Assembly (NCBI GenBank): GCA_026184775.1
Contig: JANCYW010000011.1
Location: 310,001 to 374,000 of the forward strand
DNA: 64,000 nt
Source: Cyanidium caldarium
Taxonomy: Eukaryota > Rhodophyta > Bangiophyceae > Cyanidiales > Cyanidiaceae
Reading direction: 5' to 3'
Positions within the stretch are counted from its first letter, which is position 1, and every line of letters starts with the position of its first letter. Both the position numbers and the translations under genes were made by a program. Below the pieces are notes generated by a model, which was given only the letters and a program-made list of their open reading frames with translations, had not been told where the DNA came from and made no database searches. Below, piece by piece: positions 15,887-26,366 of the stretch.

Positions 15887-18733
15887 ATGCAACGGAACAG
15901 GGATGAGGGGCCGGGAGCGTGGGCGGAAACCGAGTCCATCGCTGTCACAGAACCGACCGCGGCGGCCGCGGGTGAACCGCCCCTAGGTGGTGGATCGCGC
16001 CACGGCGGGCTCGGCTGGGTGATCTGGACCGCCCCAGGTAAGACGGGCATGGGGACGTTGCGGGTGCCGACCACGGCGGCACCGGGAGTGTACTGCGCGA
16101 CGGGGAATAGGTGGGAGGGTGAGGTGAAGGCGGGAAATAGAAAAGTACCAGGTACGGAGGCGCGGGGGCAGCCGACGTTGGCCGGGAGTCTACAGTCGGA
16201 GGGGGGAAGCGATAGTTCAGGGGCGATGCTGATGAACGCGACTGATGACTTTTCCAAGACATTGACTGGCGGGCGGGTCCAGGCAGGAGCGGCGAACGGT
16301 GAACGACCCACGGCAGCGGCCGGCATATTACATCCGCGCAGGCGCTTTTGGTTCCCGCGGCCGGCGTCGCGAAAGCCACCGCCCTCCTCAGCACCGCCAT
16401 CGGCACCCGTATCGCAACGAACTGGGCGTCGACGCTTTCGCTTACTGCCACCGCCGGGCATTGGCGTGCTGCGCTTCCTACCAGGCGAGCGGCGGGCCGA
16501 GCGGAGGCGCGCCGGTCACCGTCTTTATCAGGTGATGCGGCGGATGCGTGGCATGGCACGGTTGGAAGTGCCCACTCAGGGCATGACTGGGTGTGCGCTG
16601 GCGGGCGATCTGGGGGTGTTTCCGCCCGAGACGCCGGCCACCGGGTCGTCCGTGCCGACGACGACGACCGCTGACGGCCGGCGGCGGCCGCGGATGGAGC
16701 GCGGTCTGAACAGCGTGCAGCGGCTGGCCGGCGAAGCACTGGACTCTGAAGACGGCAGCCATGATCTACCGCGTCTGGTGTGCGAACACCATCGGGATCC
16801 GCTGCAGGCGACCCGGCGCCGGGCGCGACGGTTACGGCGGCCGGTGATGCTACTGGCGCGCACCGTTTTGCTGCCGTTCCACATGCTGTGCAATGCGGTG
16901 ATGGAACATCTGCCGGGGCAGGCACATGCCGCACTGGAGCAGGAGGAGAGCGTGCGCGATATGCTGCGGCAAGAGCTGGCGGTGAGTTTCCGGCGGGTGT
17001 ATCAGTCAGACGAGTCGCCGGAGATCGAGCGTGTCTCGCAGGTGGATGCGGCATCCGAGGGCGAGACGGCCATGGACGAGTCCGGCTGCGCGACCGACGA
17101 GGTGTGGCACGAGCTGGAGGCGCTGATCGACTCTCTCAGTGTCGTTTCGGCGCCGTCGCCGCTGTGGAGTCCGCAGGCGGAGAAGGCGATCGCGACGTCA
17201 GCGTTGAGAGCATCGGACATGCCATCGTCGGAGCCAGCGTGGCAGTTGGCGCTGCGCGACGATGGCACCTGGCCGCCGGAGGTCACACCGCGCACGGGCA
17301 CGCCGGACAGCTTGGTCACCGATGCCGCTTCGGGGCGCACGCCGAACCCACTGTTGGAGCGCTTTCTGGGTTCGGCGGCAGGTGCTGGCACGTCGCAATT
17401 CCGCATCGAGACGGTGGGTGGCATTCGCACCGAAGTGATTCGCGTGGCGGTGCCGCGCCGCTGGGCGCACGCGGCGCATTCGCTGGGTGAGTCTCGCAGA
17501 CGCTCGGCGCGCGGCGGCTGCTCGAACTTCTCCCTCTTGTCCTTCGATGCGGACACAGTGGAAGAGCGCGGGGCGAGTGTGGATGCGGCGATGTGGCCTT
17601 CCACGGTGCCGGCGACGATAGCCTCCACCGCTCGTCATATGGAACGGGGCGCGGTCGGCTTGCGGCGCCGGGCCAGCGCCAGCGCCCTGCTGAGCACCCG
17701 GGCGAATCGGCGCTCCGGTGATGTGGCCGCAACGGCGATGCTGTCCACCTTGGCGGTGGCGACGGCGCCGCGTCGACGCTCCTCGTCCCTGAGCGCTGCC
17801 GCCGACGTCCGTCCTATGGCAATAGCCACTCCGTCGCATGACGGTCGTCGCCGGCGCCGGCGCCACGTGCTCTTCTTCCCGGGCAACCCCGGCTGCATCG
17901 AGCTGTACGAGACGTTTCTGCTGGAGCTGGCGGCGCAACTGCGCGCCAGCGCCGACGACGCCGACGACTGTGACATCGAGATTCATGGCGTCGGCCTGGC
18001 CGGCCACGACTTGCGCGCTCTGAACCGTCGTGCGCGCTTCTACGATCTCGACGAGCAGACCGAACACAAACTGCGCTATCTGTACGATCAGGTGGGATGG
18101 GCGCGCAACGGCTACCAAGACGAGGTGGTGCTGATCGGTCACAGCACCGGCGCATGCCTCATCTGCCGCATGCTGGAGCGCGATGCCCAGCTGGCGCGAC
18201 GCGCACAGGTGATCCTGCTCACGCCGGCCATCGCCCATGTGGCATGTGGCGTGCGCGAGGCCTTCAAGCACCGCGCCATCGTGTTTCGACGCGGTGCGCG
18301 ACATCTGGCGGCCGGCGTCGTCAGCGCGGTGTTGCGCGTGGCCCCCGAGCGGGTAATCGGCGACCTGGTGGACGAGTTTCTGTCGCATCGCGCCTCGCCG
18401 GATATCGCCGCGCGCATTCAGCGCATGTTCCGCCTGGCGGGCGACAAGTATCACCTGTTTGTGAACATGCTGGCGCTGGCCGCCGACAAGTGCATGCACG
18501 TGGGCGACATGAACGTGGAGCTGTTGCAGCGGCTGCGACACCGCCTGGTGATGTATTACGTGCGCGACGACCCGTTCGCCCCAGCCGACCAGTGCGAGCA
18601 GGTGCGGCAACAGGTGACCGAGGCGCGGGTGCAGTTGGAGGGCGAGCGGATCTATCACGGATTTATTCTGGATCAGCAACAGACGCGATATGTGGCGAGC
18701 AAAGTGGCGAGGTGGGTGGCGGATGCGAGATGA
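15887..18733 (+). CDS. LDAH-like alpha/beta hydrolase with long N-terminal extension
   Basis: The C-terminal ~300 residues match the lipid-droplet-associated hydrolase (LDAH, formerly DUF2305) family. There is an FFPGNPG oxyanion-loop segment at about residue 660, followed by FYETFLLELAAQL-type helices. The nucleophile elbow is Gly-His-Ser-Thr-Gly with Ser at about 753. A late ERIYHGFI segment carries the probable catalytic His. Family members are about 300-350 residues, so the 948-residue frame has some 600 extra residues, Ser/Arg/Pro-rich with hydrophobic patches about residues 310-340. The true start is uncertain: ATG 15887 is the longest, while ATG 16535 (residue 217) removes the part with the weakest coding character. 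A role in neutral lipid or sterol ester turnover is inferred from the family. Confidence 0.75.
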   Translation: MQRNRDEGPGAWAETESIAVTEPTAAAAGEPPLGGGSRHGGLGWVIWTAPGKTGMGTLRVPTTAAPGVYCATGNRWEGEVKAGNRKVPGTEARGQPTLAGSLQSEGGSDSSGAMLMNATDDFSKTLTGGRVQAGAANGERPTAAAGILHPRRRFWFPRPASRKPPPSSAPPSAPVSQRTGRRRFRLLPPPGIGVLRFLPGERRAERRRAGHRLYQVMRRMRGMARLEVPTQGMTGCALAGDLGVFPPETPATGSSVPTTTTADGRRRPRMERGLNSVQRLAGEALDSEDGSHDLPRLVCEHHRDPLQATRRRARRLRRPVMLLARTVLLPFHMLCNAVMEHLPGQAHAALEQEESVRDMLRQELAVSFRRVYQSDESPEIERVSQVDAASEGETAMDESGCATDEVWHELEALIDSLSVVSAPSPLWSPQAEKAIATSALRASDMPSSEPAWQLALRDDGTWPPEVTPRTGTPDSLVTDAASGRTPNPLLERFLGSAAGAGTSQFRIETVGGIRTEVIRVAVPRRWAHAAHSLGESRRRSARGGCSNFSLLSFDADTVEERGASVDAAMWPSTVPATIASTARHMERGAVGLRRRASASALLSTRANRRSGDVAATAMLSTLAVATAPRRRSSSLSAAADVRPMAIATPSHDGRRRRRRHVLFFPGNPGCIELYETFLLELAAQLRASADDADDCDIEIHGVGLAGHDLRALNRRARFYDLDEQTEHKLRYLYDQVGWARNGYQDEVVLIGHSTGACLICRMLERDAQLARRAQVILLTPAIAHVACGVREAFKHRAIVFRRGARHLAAGVVSAVLRVAPERVIGDLVDEFLSHRASPDIAARIQRMFRLAGDKYHLFVNMLALAADKCMHVGDMNVELLQRLRHRLVMYYVRDDPFAPADQCEQVRQQVTEARVQLEGERIYHGFILDQQQTRYVASKVARWVADAR

Positions 18734-18751
18734 GGTGGTGCTCTCGACACG

Positions 18752-20848
18752 TTATGATGGGGTTGCGGTGGGAATACCATCGAGCACGTGGTATGCGTAC
18801 GCGTGCAACTCGCTCACGTACGCCGCGTCCACTCTCCGCAATGCCACATCCACTCCACCCTCCAACACATCACGCATGTGCAAATCACCCACCTCGCCCG
18901 CTCCCAAGTACTTTTCAAGCTGCCACGCCGGCACCACCGCTTCGAGTGTTCGCCCACACAAATTCGCCACACACAACAGTGGCTGATCCACGCCCTCCGC
19001 GTGCCTTATCAGCGCCAGCACCTCCGCGTGTCCGGTGTCCACCGGCCGTATCACATCCTCTCGCAGACTGGCCCGCTCCCGCCGCAGTTGATTCAATCGC
19101 TGCAGCAGGCGCGCCGGTCCAAAGCCGCCGCCCTCTTCCAGCGCCGCATAGAATCTCTCCCTGGGAATCACACCGCGCTGCAGTTCCCGCGGGTCGTAAC
19201 ACGCGCCCTCCGGAACCACCATTCCGGCGCGCTCAAATGCCGCGTGCTGTGCGTGCATCTGCGCCTTGGCGTGCTCGTATTGATTCCCGATGCCCACCTC
19301 CACGCCGCTGTACACAAGCGGCGTGCCCGGCGCCATGTACTGCACAAACAGCGCCAGCGCCAGTCGCTCCGGGTCCCGATCCACCATGTCGTAGTAGCTG
19401 CAGCCGGCAGACATCTGGTTCTTGTACACCACCGCGCCGCGCTCGCGTAGGTACTCGGCCATGGCCTGTCGCACCGGCGGCTCGTAGAACCCCAGGTAGA
19501 TCTCGTCGTGGTGCCCCAGCAGGTTCAACCAGGTGGCACCGTCCGGCAGCGCCGGCGCCTGAAACACTCGCCGCCAAAATGGCTCGGTGCGCTGCAGACA
19601 CAACATCTCCCGTATCGCCGCCTGCATCTCAAACGCCCACAGCAGATCGCCCTCGGACGCACAGCGCCCACCGCCCAGCTCCGTGGCCACCCCGGCGTAC
19701 TGCACCAGCGTCCGATCCGGTCGCACCGCCTCGGGCGCGATCACGCTGCGCGCACACACATGCCGCATGTACGCCTTGAGCAGCGCCAGAAGCGTATGTG
19801 TTTCCGGCAGGCCGTCCGCAGCGGTGCCCGGACGCTTCACCCAATGCGCCACCGCGTCCGCCCGCTTGCCCAGCACGCCCTCGTTCAGCTCGCGCCCCAG
19901 TACGTCGAACAGCTCGCGCAGCACTTGCGGATTCTGCAAATTCAAATCCACCTGAAAAGGATAAAAAGTGCGATAAAACTGCACCGAGCGCCCGTCGGGC
20001 GGCACGCTCACCCACAGGCCGTGCGTCCGGTCCAGGTCCGGGAAGATGCACACGCGCTCGGTGATGACACCGTCCGGGTCGCGGTACCGACAGACAATGT
20101 CGCCGTTGCGGTCCACCTCGCCGACCTTTTCGCGCCCGTTGCGCTGCAGATAATAATCCAGGTAGCGCGGCTCGCCGGATAGCGCCCGCCGAAACCACTC
20201 GTGGTGCACACTGGTGTGGTTCAGGATGGCGTCGGTGGCCACCCGAAAGCCGCGCCGCGTCGCCTCCCGCATAAACGCCCGATACGCCGTCTGGCCGCCT
20301 AGGCTGGCGCGGGGCACATACGCGGTCACGTCGTAGCCGCCGTCGCACAGGTCGCTCTCATAGTGCGGCAACAGGAAGAGGTTGCGCACGCCCAACCGCT
20401 CCAGATACGGTAGCATCGCCGTTAGCTCCCCGAACGTGCCCCCGAAATACTGAACGTAGGCACAGTACCACGGCTCGCGGTGCCAGTCCGGTGGCAGTGC
20501 CGCGTCACGCTCCAGCAACGCCGCCGGCCGCGCCGCCCGGTACCGCAGCACCGCCCGGTAGAACTGCGCGAACAGCTCCTCCCACCGACCACCGTTGAGG
20601 CGCTGGCACATATCGCGCACTATGGCCGTGTCCCGCACCGTGGTGTAACCGTGCATGAGCGCCTCAAACGCAAACTTCATCGACTTGTCCAACAGGATCA
20701 GATCCAGCACCCGGTGCACGTTGCGGCGGTACCAGGCGTACGCCTCGCGCACCCGCTGCAGCTCTTGCCGGACCGTCGCCAGCGTGACCTCCGATTCCGC
20801 GATGCACTCCTCGTCGTCCTCCACGCCATCTGCTGTCTGGGGAGTCAT
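18752..20848 (-). CDS. GH13 enzyme, amylosucrase/trehalose-synthase-like
   Basis: This is a glycoside hydrolase family 13 protein of 698 residues with the classic four catalytic regions. Region I is DAILNHTS. Region II is GKRADAVAH, with the nucleophile Asp. Region III is APEAVRPDRTLVQYAG, whose Glu is the predicted acid/base. Region IV is LGHHDEI. The spacing and the PEAVRPD...VQY block resemble amylosucrases more than starch-degrading amylases, as does the early WYCAYVQYFGGTFGEL segment. No transit peptide is obvious, so a cytosolic enzyme is likely, where red algae keep their floridean starch. It could make or remodel alpha-glucans, sucrose or trehalose. The ATG at 20848 is used; upstream only GTG is in frame. 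Confidence 0.85.
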   Translation of the reverse strand: MTPQTADGVEDDEECIAESEVTLATVRQELQRVREAYAWYRRNVHRVLDLILLDKSMKFAFEALMHGYTTVRDTAIVRDMCQRLNGGRWEELFAQFYRAVLRYRAARPAALLERDAALPPDWHREPWYCAYVQYFGGTFGELTAMLPYLERLGVRNLFLLPHYESDLCDGGYDVTAYVPRASLGGQTAYRAFMREATRRGFRVATDAILNHTSVHHEWFRRALSGEPRYLDYYLQRNGREKVGEVDRNGDIVCRYRDPDGVITERVCIFPDLDRTHGLWVSVPPDGRSVQFYRTFYPFQVDLNLQNPQVLRELFDVLGRELNEGVLGKRADAVAHWVKRPGTAADGLPETHTLLALLKAYMRHVCARSVIAPEAVRPDRTLVQYAGVATELGGGRCASEGDLLWAFEMQAAIREMLCLQRTEPFWRRVFQAPALPDGATWLNLLGHHDEIYLGFYEPPVRQAMAEYLRERGAVVYKNQMSAGCSYYDMVDRDPERLALALFVQYMAPGTPLVYSGVEVGIGNQYEHAKAQMHAQHAAFERAGMVVPEGACYDPRELQRGVIPRERFYAALEEGGGFGPARLLQRLNQLRRERASLREDVIRPVDTGHAEVLALIRHAEGVDQPLLCVANLCGRTLEAVVPAWQLEKYLGAGEVGDLHMRDVLEGGVDVALRRVDAAYVSELHAYAYHVLDGIPTATPS

Positions 20849-20900
20849 TTCCCTCCGCACTCTGTCATTCGTTCGCGTTTACCACCTGAACCGTCCTCCC

Positions 20901-22421
20901 CTAATAACGATAGGCCGCCGGCTTGAACGGCCCCTCCTTGTCCACTCCGATGTACTTGGCCTGCGAGTCGGTGAGGTGGGTGAGTTTGGCACCGAGTTTG
21001 GGCAGGTGCAGACGTGCCACCTTCTCGTCCAGGTGTTTGGGCAGCACGTACACCGAGTTTTGGTACTTGCCGGTGTCGTGGTGGGTAACCAGCTCGATCT
21101 GCGCCAGCGTCTGGTTGGTGAACGAGCACGACATGACAAACGACGGGTGGCCGGTGGCGCAGCCCAGATTCATGAGGCGCGCCTCCGCCAGCACCACCAC
21201 CGAGCCACCGTGTGGCCAGATGAAGCGGTCCACTTGCGGTTTGATGGTCTCGCGGCGGATGCTCGGGTCCTGCACCAGGCCCTCCCAGTCGATCTCGTTA
21301 TCGAAGTGGCCGATATTGCACACCACCGGCACCGACGCCGGTCGACTGCCGCCGGGGCGACGCGCCTCGGCCATGCGCGCCATGTGCTCTTTCATCACGA
21401 TATCGCGGTTGCCGGTGGCGGTGACCACCACATCCGCCTCCGTCAGCGCCTCCTCCAGGGTGGTGACGGTGTAGCCCTGCATGCACGCTTGCAGCGCACA
21501 GATCGGGTCCACCTCGGTGACGAACACCCGCGCGCCGGCCGCCCGGAGCGCCTCGGCGCAGCCCTTGCCCACGTCGCCAAAACCACATACCACACACACC
21601 TTGCCGGCCAGCATCATGTCGGTGGCGCGCGCCAGACCGTCCGGCAACGAGTGGCGACAGCCGTATGTGTTGTCGAACTTGGACTTGGTCACCGAGTCGT
21701 TCACATTGATGGCCGGGAACAGCAGCGTGCCGTCGCGCGCCATCTGCACCAACCGATTCACCCCGGTGGTGGTCTCCTCGGACACGCCGATCACCCGGTT
21801 GGCCATGCGCTGGAAGCGCGTCGGATCCCGCTGCACCGAGTCGCGCAGCGTCTGCAGCACGCACTTGAACTCGGCGTTCTTGGTGCTGTCGGGATCGGGC
21901 AGCGTGCCGTCGGCCTCGAACATCTTCTCGGCTTTGAAGCCCTCGTGAATGAGCAGCGTGATATCGCCGCCATCGTCCACGACCAGATGCGGTCCCTCCC
22001 CGTCCGGCCACGTCAGCACCCGATCGGTGCACTGCCAATAGTCCTGCAACGACTCGCCCTTCCACGCGAACACGTGCGCCGAGCCCGCCTTCACCACCGC
22101 CGCCGCCGCGTGATCCTGCGTGCTGAAGATGTTGCACGAGCACCAGCGCAGCTCCGCGCCCAGCTCCTGCAGCGTCTCGATCAGCACCGCCGTCTGCACC
22201 GTCATATGCAGCGAGCCAGCCACCCGCATGCCCTGCAGCGGTTTGCGCGGCCCGTACTCCTTGCGTAACTCCATCAGCCCCGGCATCTCAAACTCCGACA
22301 CGTTGATGTCCTTGCGACCCCAGTCGGCCAGCGACAAGTCGGCCACCCGGTAATCGCCCGACTCGAGCACCGGATTCGACCCATTCCCCACCCCTTTCTG
22401 TACCGTCTTGGTGGTCTGCAT
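20901..22421 (-). CDS. SAHH: S-adenosylhomocysteinase
   Basis: SAHH reversibly hydrolyses S-adenosylhomocysteine to adenosine and homocysteine, relieving product inhibition of methyltransferases. The 506-residue product carries the NAD-binding signature GFGDVGKG about two-thirds along, the [17 protein letters not shown] block, the GNRDIV segment and the conserved C-terminal tail ending Lys-Pro-(Ala)-Ala-Tyr-Arg-Tyr. It has the inserted segment of about 40 residues typical of plant-type enzymes. The start ATG 22421 is immediately upstream of conserved sequence and leaves no targeting peptide, consistent with a cytosolic or nuclear enzyme. It is divergent from the Sac1 gene. Confidence 0.98.
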   Translation of the reverse strand: MQTTKTVQKGVGNGSNPVLESGDYRVADLSLADWGRKDINVSEFEMPGLMELRKEYGPRKPLQGMRVAGSLHMTVQTAVLIETLQELGAELRWCSCNIFSTQDHAAAAVVKAGSAHVFAWKGESLQDYWQCTDRVLTWPDGEGPHLVVDDGGDITLLIHEGFKAEKMFEADGTLPDPDSTKNAEFKCVLQTLRDSVQRDPTRFQRMANRVIGVSEETTTGVNRLVQMARDGTLLFPAINVNDSVTKSKFDNTYGCRHSLPDGLARATDMMLAGKVCVVCGFGDVGKGCAEALRAAGARVFVTEVDPICALQACMQGYTVTTLEEALTEADVVVTATGNRDIVMKEHMARMAEARRPGGSRPASVPVVCNIGHFDNEIDWEGLVQDPSIRRETIKPQVDRFIWPHGGSVVVLAEARLMNLGCATGHPSFVMSCSFTNQTLAQIELVTHHDTGKYQNSVYVLPKHLDEKVARLHLPKLGAKLTHLTDSQAKYIGVDKEGPFKPAAYRY

Positions 22422-22629
22422 AGCGGGAAGAGATCAAGATGGCGGAGGAGCGGTCGATCGCCAGGAGGAGCGGCGTGAAGGGAGACCGGTCGAGGCGTGC
22501 CGCGAACACCAGCCGCACCTCGACGCCGGCGGGAAGCGTGAACGGAACGGCGGCGGTCGAAATCGATGGCGGGACGATTCCACGCGATGCCCCGGGAGAG
22601 CGCACCTCAGCGCAGCGAGCGATCGCTGC

Positions 22630-24549
22630 ATGATGGCCGGTGGGGATGAGGTGCGTTGTGTGGCCAGTGGAGAGTGGCTGGTGTTGGCGACGTCCACAAA
22701 ATCGCCTGCTGAATGGGGTCTGGTGGCGGTGTGGGAGCGTGGGAGCGGTCGGTTGCACGCGGCGCCCACGGATGACCGGGCGGAGGTGGCATGGAAAGCG
22801 GGGCGCGTGTTGTTGGCGGCGCGACCGGGCGAGGAGGCGTATCGCGCAGTAATTTATGATGGGCTGGCGTGTGGGTTGGCCGGGTCGGTGACGTTGCTGC
22901 TGAACGAGTACCTGTTGGTCATCGCGCAGAGGCGACGAGTGGGCAGGGCGTGGGGCGACGACGCGATCCGCCTGGGCGTGGGCGACATCTACAAGGCGGT
23001 GCGCTTCGACGTGCTGCCGTTGCGCCGAGTGCGCGCTGCAGAGGCCGACGCCAGCTGGGTGGAACGGCGCGCTGAACGTCGCCTGCGACGGTCGCTGCGG
23101 CGCGTGTTGGCGTGCGACGGTTTCTACTTTTCGCCGACGCTGGACTTGACACGGCCGTTGCAAGACGCGCTGCCGGACGTGGGCAGCGCGCCGCGGTACC
23201 GCACCGACTTTGTGTGGAATCACGCACTGCTGACACATCTGACCCGGGTGAGCGTGGACGACTCTGCGGAGCGCTCCGCGCTGCTGCCGCTGTCCATCCC
23301 GCTGGTGTTCGGGTTCGTGGACCACTGCACCGCGCCGTGTCGCACGGTGGACGGCGCATCGGCCACGTTGCATTATCTGTTGGTGTCGCGACGGCAGCGA
23401 CATCGCGCCGGCCTGCGCTACATTGATCGCGGCGCCGATGTGCATGGCCACGTGGCCAACTTTGTGGAGACCGAATCGGTGCTGATCTGTGGCCGCCGCG
23501 TCGCCTCGCTGTTGCAGTTGCGCGGCAGCATCCCGCTGCACTGGCAACAGCAGACCAGCATGGCGTACAAGCCGCTGGCGCAACTGCTGGGCACCGCCGA
23601 ACAGCATCGGCTGGCGTTCACCCGTCACTTTCAGGTGTTGCACCAGCGTTACGGTCAACCGATCGTGGCGGTGGATTTGGTGGATCAGAGAGGCCACGAG
23701 CTGACCCTGCAGCAGGCGTATGCTGCCGAGGCCGACGCGTGCAATATACCGTACATTGCCTGGGACTTTCATCGCCAGTGCAGGGGCATGCGCTACGAGC
23801 GGGTGCAGTCGCTGGTGGAGATGCTGCAGGGTCAGCTGGCGGCGCAAGGCCTCTTCGTGTACGACGGCGGTACGCGTCGGGTGTTGCAGCGGCAGGTCGG
23901 CGCCGTCCGCACCAACTGCATGGATTGTCTGGACCGCACCAATGTGGTGCAGAGTGCCATCGCGCGGGCGGCGCTGGAGCGGCAGTGGCCGGCGGTGGGC
24001 GTGGCGGAGCTGGAGGCGCCGACGGCCTTCGCGGCGCGGCTGCAACACGCGTGGGCCGACCATGCCGACGCCCTGGCACTCTTCTACGCCGGCAGCGGCG
24101 CCCTGAAAACCGACACCACCCGTGTCGGTCGCCGCACCACCGCCGGCATGGCGCTGGATGGGTGGCGCGCTGCTCGTCGCTACGTTTGCAACACGTTCTG
24201 CGACGGCCGACGACAGGACGCCATCGACCTGTTTCTGGGCCAGGTGCGACTGACGCCCTCCGGCATTGTGCGCCAGTTGGCGGTGCGCGATCGTCGCGAT
24301 CGCCGCCTGGGTTTGTTGGTGGTGTTCTGCCTCTTGGCGTGCAGCCTGACCTTATGGGGTCTGATGCATCGGCACATCGCCCTGATGGCCGCCGGCGTAG
24401 CCTCCGGCGTCTTGGCCTATCGCCTGGCGCGTCACAGTGGCCGCACCCTGGTGGACACTCCCTGCCTCACCACGCTGCATGAAAACGACCGCTGGCACGA
24501 TGCCGCAAACGATAACACTGCTCCTGGAGATCAGAATACCGATCTTTAA
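22630..24549 (+). CDS. SAC1: SAC1-type phosphoinositide phosphatase
   Basis: This 639-residue protein removes phosphates from phosphoinositides, chiefly PI4P at ER-Golgi contacts in known members. The Sac domain is full length. The CX5R catalytic motif in NCMDCLDRTN has its nucleophile Cys at about residue 430, and is preceded by the YDGGTRRVLQRQVGAVRTNC segment. Near the C terminus are two hydrophobic segments (LGLLVVFCLLACSLTL and a second about 10 residues later), the tail anchor used by ER-resident Sac1. Two ATGs lie back to back at the start (22630 and 22633). The upstream 200 bp is shared with the divergent SAHH gene. Confidence 0.95.
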   Translation: MMAGGDEVRCVASGEWLVLATSTKSPAEWGLVAVWERGSGRLHAAPTDDRAEVAWKAGRVLLAARPGEEAYRAVIYDGLACGLAGSVTLLLNEYLLVIAQRRRVGRAWGDDAIRLGVGDIYKAVRFDVLPLRRVRAAEADASWVERRAERRLRRSLRRVLACDGFYFSPTLDLTRPLQDALPDVGSAPRYRTDFVWNHALLTHLTRVSVDDSAERSALLPLSIPLVFGFVDHCTAPCRTVDGASATLHYLLVSRRQRHRAGLRYIDRGADVHGHVANFVETESVLICGRRVASLLQLRGSIPLHWQQQTSMAYKPLAQLLGTAEQHRLAFTRHFQVLHQRYGQPIVAVDLVDQRGHELTLQQAYAAEADACNIPYIAWDFHRQCRGMRYERVQSLVEMLQGQLAAQGLFVYDGGTRRVLQRQVGAVRTNCMDCLDRTNVVQSAIARAALERQWPAVGVAELEAPTAFAARLQHAWADHADALALFYAGSGALKTDTTRVGRRTTAGMALDGWRAARRYVCNTFCDGRRQDAIDLFLGQVRLTPSGIVRQLAVRDRRDRRLGLLVVFCLLACSLTLWGLMHRHIALMAAGVASGVLAYRLARHSGRTLVDTPCLTTLHENDRWHDAANDNTAPGDQNTDL

Positions 24550-24585
24550 ACGTTCGCTCCGCTCCGACTGCCCGCTTTCCCCGCT

Positions 24586-24867
24586 TCACTTGTCCGCCGG
24601 CACCGCCTTCAACACCAGCGGCCCGACGTGATCCCCCGTGGCCTTGTTGTACGCGTTGTGCGATCCGTCACACTGCGGGAACTGCTTGCTGTGCCAGCAC
24701 CGACACGCCGAAAATGCCTGCCCCGCACCGACCTCCTTGGTGCTCTTCGGTTCGTGCGTCTGATCCCCGTTCAACAGCTCCATACGCAGCATCCGCGCCC
24801 CACGAGACTGGCGCCATGCCCCTTTCATTCCTTTCACGTGGAACGCCTGGGTGATAAAGCCTAGCAT
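24586..24867 (-). CDS. CDGSH (NEET) iron-sulfur protein
   Basis: This small protein of 93 residues carries a complete CDGSH iron-sulfur domain with the ligand pattern C55-x-C57 ... C66 ... H70 ([16 protein letters not shown]). It is followed by an [14 protein letters not shown] block that matches plant NEET proteins closely. NEET proteins are dimers with a redox-active 2Fe-2S cluster bound by three Cys and one His; they act in iron and redox balance in plastids, mitochondria or the ER. ATG 24867 is the first in frame; a start at 24828 is possible. The short basic N terminus could serve for organelle import. Confidence 0.93.
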   Translation of the reverse strand: MLGFITQAFHVKGMKGAWRQSRGARMLRMELLNGDQTHEPKSTKEVGAGQAFSACRCWHSKQFPQCDGSHNAYNKATGDHVGPLVLKAVPADK

Positions 24868-25106
24868 TCTGTCGTGCAACTGGGTGTGTGCGCAGGTGTC
24901 TGGCACGCTGCGACGACAAGTCCGGCACCGCAACGATCGTTCTGCGTCCGCCGATCGCGACGATCGCGGACGTCACGTAACGGAATCGGGCGGGCCATCG
25001 CCTCCGCTGCCGTCCATGCCGCTCGATGCACTCGAACCAGCCAGATCGTTTCCGATAGAAGAGGCACTCTCCCTGCCTCCCCTGTGCTTCCCAATTTCTC
25101 ACTCTG

Positions 25107-26210
25107 ATGTTCACTTTGCAGGCACTGGGCGTGCCGGAGTTTCGCGCGCCCGCTCATCTGCGCAACGGGCACGTGCAGACGATCGGCGGGGCGGTGTTAC
25201 GCCAGGCGCCGGCTCGCTTTGCGTACACGTCGCGCATCCGGCTGGCCACTCCGGACGGTGACTGGTTCGAGGTGGACTGTGCGCTGCACGCGCTGGGTGC
25301 GAAAGAGGATGCGGTACGGCCGGCGGCGGTGGTGTTGCACGGGCTGGAGTCGTGCGCGCGCGGGCTGCAGTCGATGCACCTGGCCAACATGTTCTATCGG
25401 TGCTTGGGCGCGGATGTGTACGCGATGAACTTTCGGGGTTGTTCGGGTGCGCTCAACGCCACCCACAAGAGCTATCACCTCGGGGAGACGGCGGATCTGC
25501 AGCTGTTGATCGAGCGTCTGGTCGCCAACGACGATCGGCGCCGTCCGCGACCGCTGCTGCTGGCGGGATTCTCCCTCGGTGGCAACGTGATCGTCAAGTA
25601 TCTGGGCGAGTCGGCAGCGCACGCTCGACGACACGGCGTCGCGGCGGCCGCCGTCTACTGCGTGCCGTTCGATGCGGTGACCAGCCAGCCGGTGTTGGAC
25701 TCGGGACTGTTGAATCGATACGTGTACAGTCGGCGCTTCGTGCGCAGCATACAGCGCAAGATCGCCGCTCGGCATGCGGTGCTGGCCGCCACCGAACCGC
25801 CACCGTATGATCTGTCGCGAGTGCTGGCCGCGCGCACCATCGGCGAGATCGACGACGCCTACATTGCGCCCACGTACGGGTTTGCGGACCGTTGGGATTA
25901 CTACCGGCGGTGCAGTTGCGGCCAGTTCCTGGCGGCGGTGCGATCGCCGCTGCTGGTGGTGAACGCCTGGGACGATCCGTTCTACGACACCAGCGCCTAC
26001 CCCACCGCCGAGCAGCTGCACAACGAGCAGGTGCAGCTGGTGTACACGCAACACGGTGGCCATTGCGGTTTTCTGGAACGGTGGATGCCGGGCGCCCGAC
26101 CGCCGTGGGTGTGCGACTTGTTCGCCTCGTGGTTCCAGACCGCGTTGCAACGTTGGCGGAGAGACGGTGTAGAGGAGCCGAGCGAACCGGCGGCAATATT
26201 TGCGGAATGA
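25107..26210 (+). CDS. YheT/ABHD-type alpha/beta hydrolase
   Basis: A 367-residue hydrolase of the YheT/ABHD1-3 family. It opens with the family's FRAPAHLRNGHVQTIGG segment (about residues 11-27), has VVLHGLESC at the oxyanion region, MNFRGCSG, and the nucleophile elbow Gly-Phe-Ser-Leu-Gly-Gly with Ser at about 156. The Asp lies in VVNAWDDPF and the His in THGGHCGF near the C terminus. The length is usual. Known members act on esters or phospholipids; the substrate here is unknown. No signal peptide is seen. Divergent from the NEET gene, it ends 156 bases before the permuted tRNA. Confidence 0.9.
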   Translation: MFTLQALGVPEFRAPAHLRNGHVQTIGGAVLRQAPARFAYTSRIRLATPDGDWFEVDCALHALGAKEDAVRPAAVVLHGLESCARGLQSMHLANMFYRCLGADVYAMNFRGCSGALNATHKSYHLGETADLQLLIERLVANDDRRRPRPLLLAGFSLGGNVIVKYLGESAAHARRHGVAAAAVYCVPFDAVTSQPVLDSGLLNRYVYSRRFVRSIQRKIAARHAVLAATEPPPYDLSRVLAARTIGEIDDAYIAPTYGFADRWDYYRRCSCGQFLAAVRSPLLVVNAWDDPFYDTSAYPTAEQLHNEQVQLVYTQHGGHCGFLERWMPGARPPWVCDLFASWFQTALQRWRRDGVEEPSEPAAIFAE

Positions 26211-26366
26211 AGTGCAATTTGTACAGTTCGGTGAAAAAGGCCTCGTCTGCCTCCCGTTCTCTGCGTGCGGAACTCGATCCCTGCCCGGGAAGTGCTGGCG
26301 GAGGAATTTCGATCGCATTCATATACGAAATTGGTCACGTTCTCTTCGTCCCGCGGACAGCGCGCG

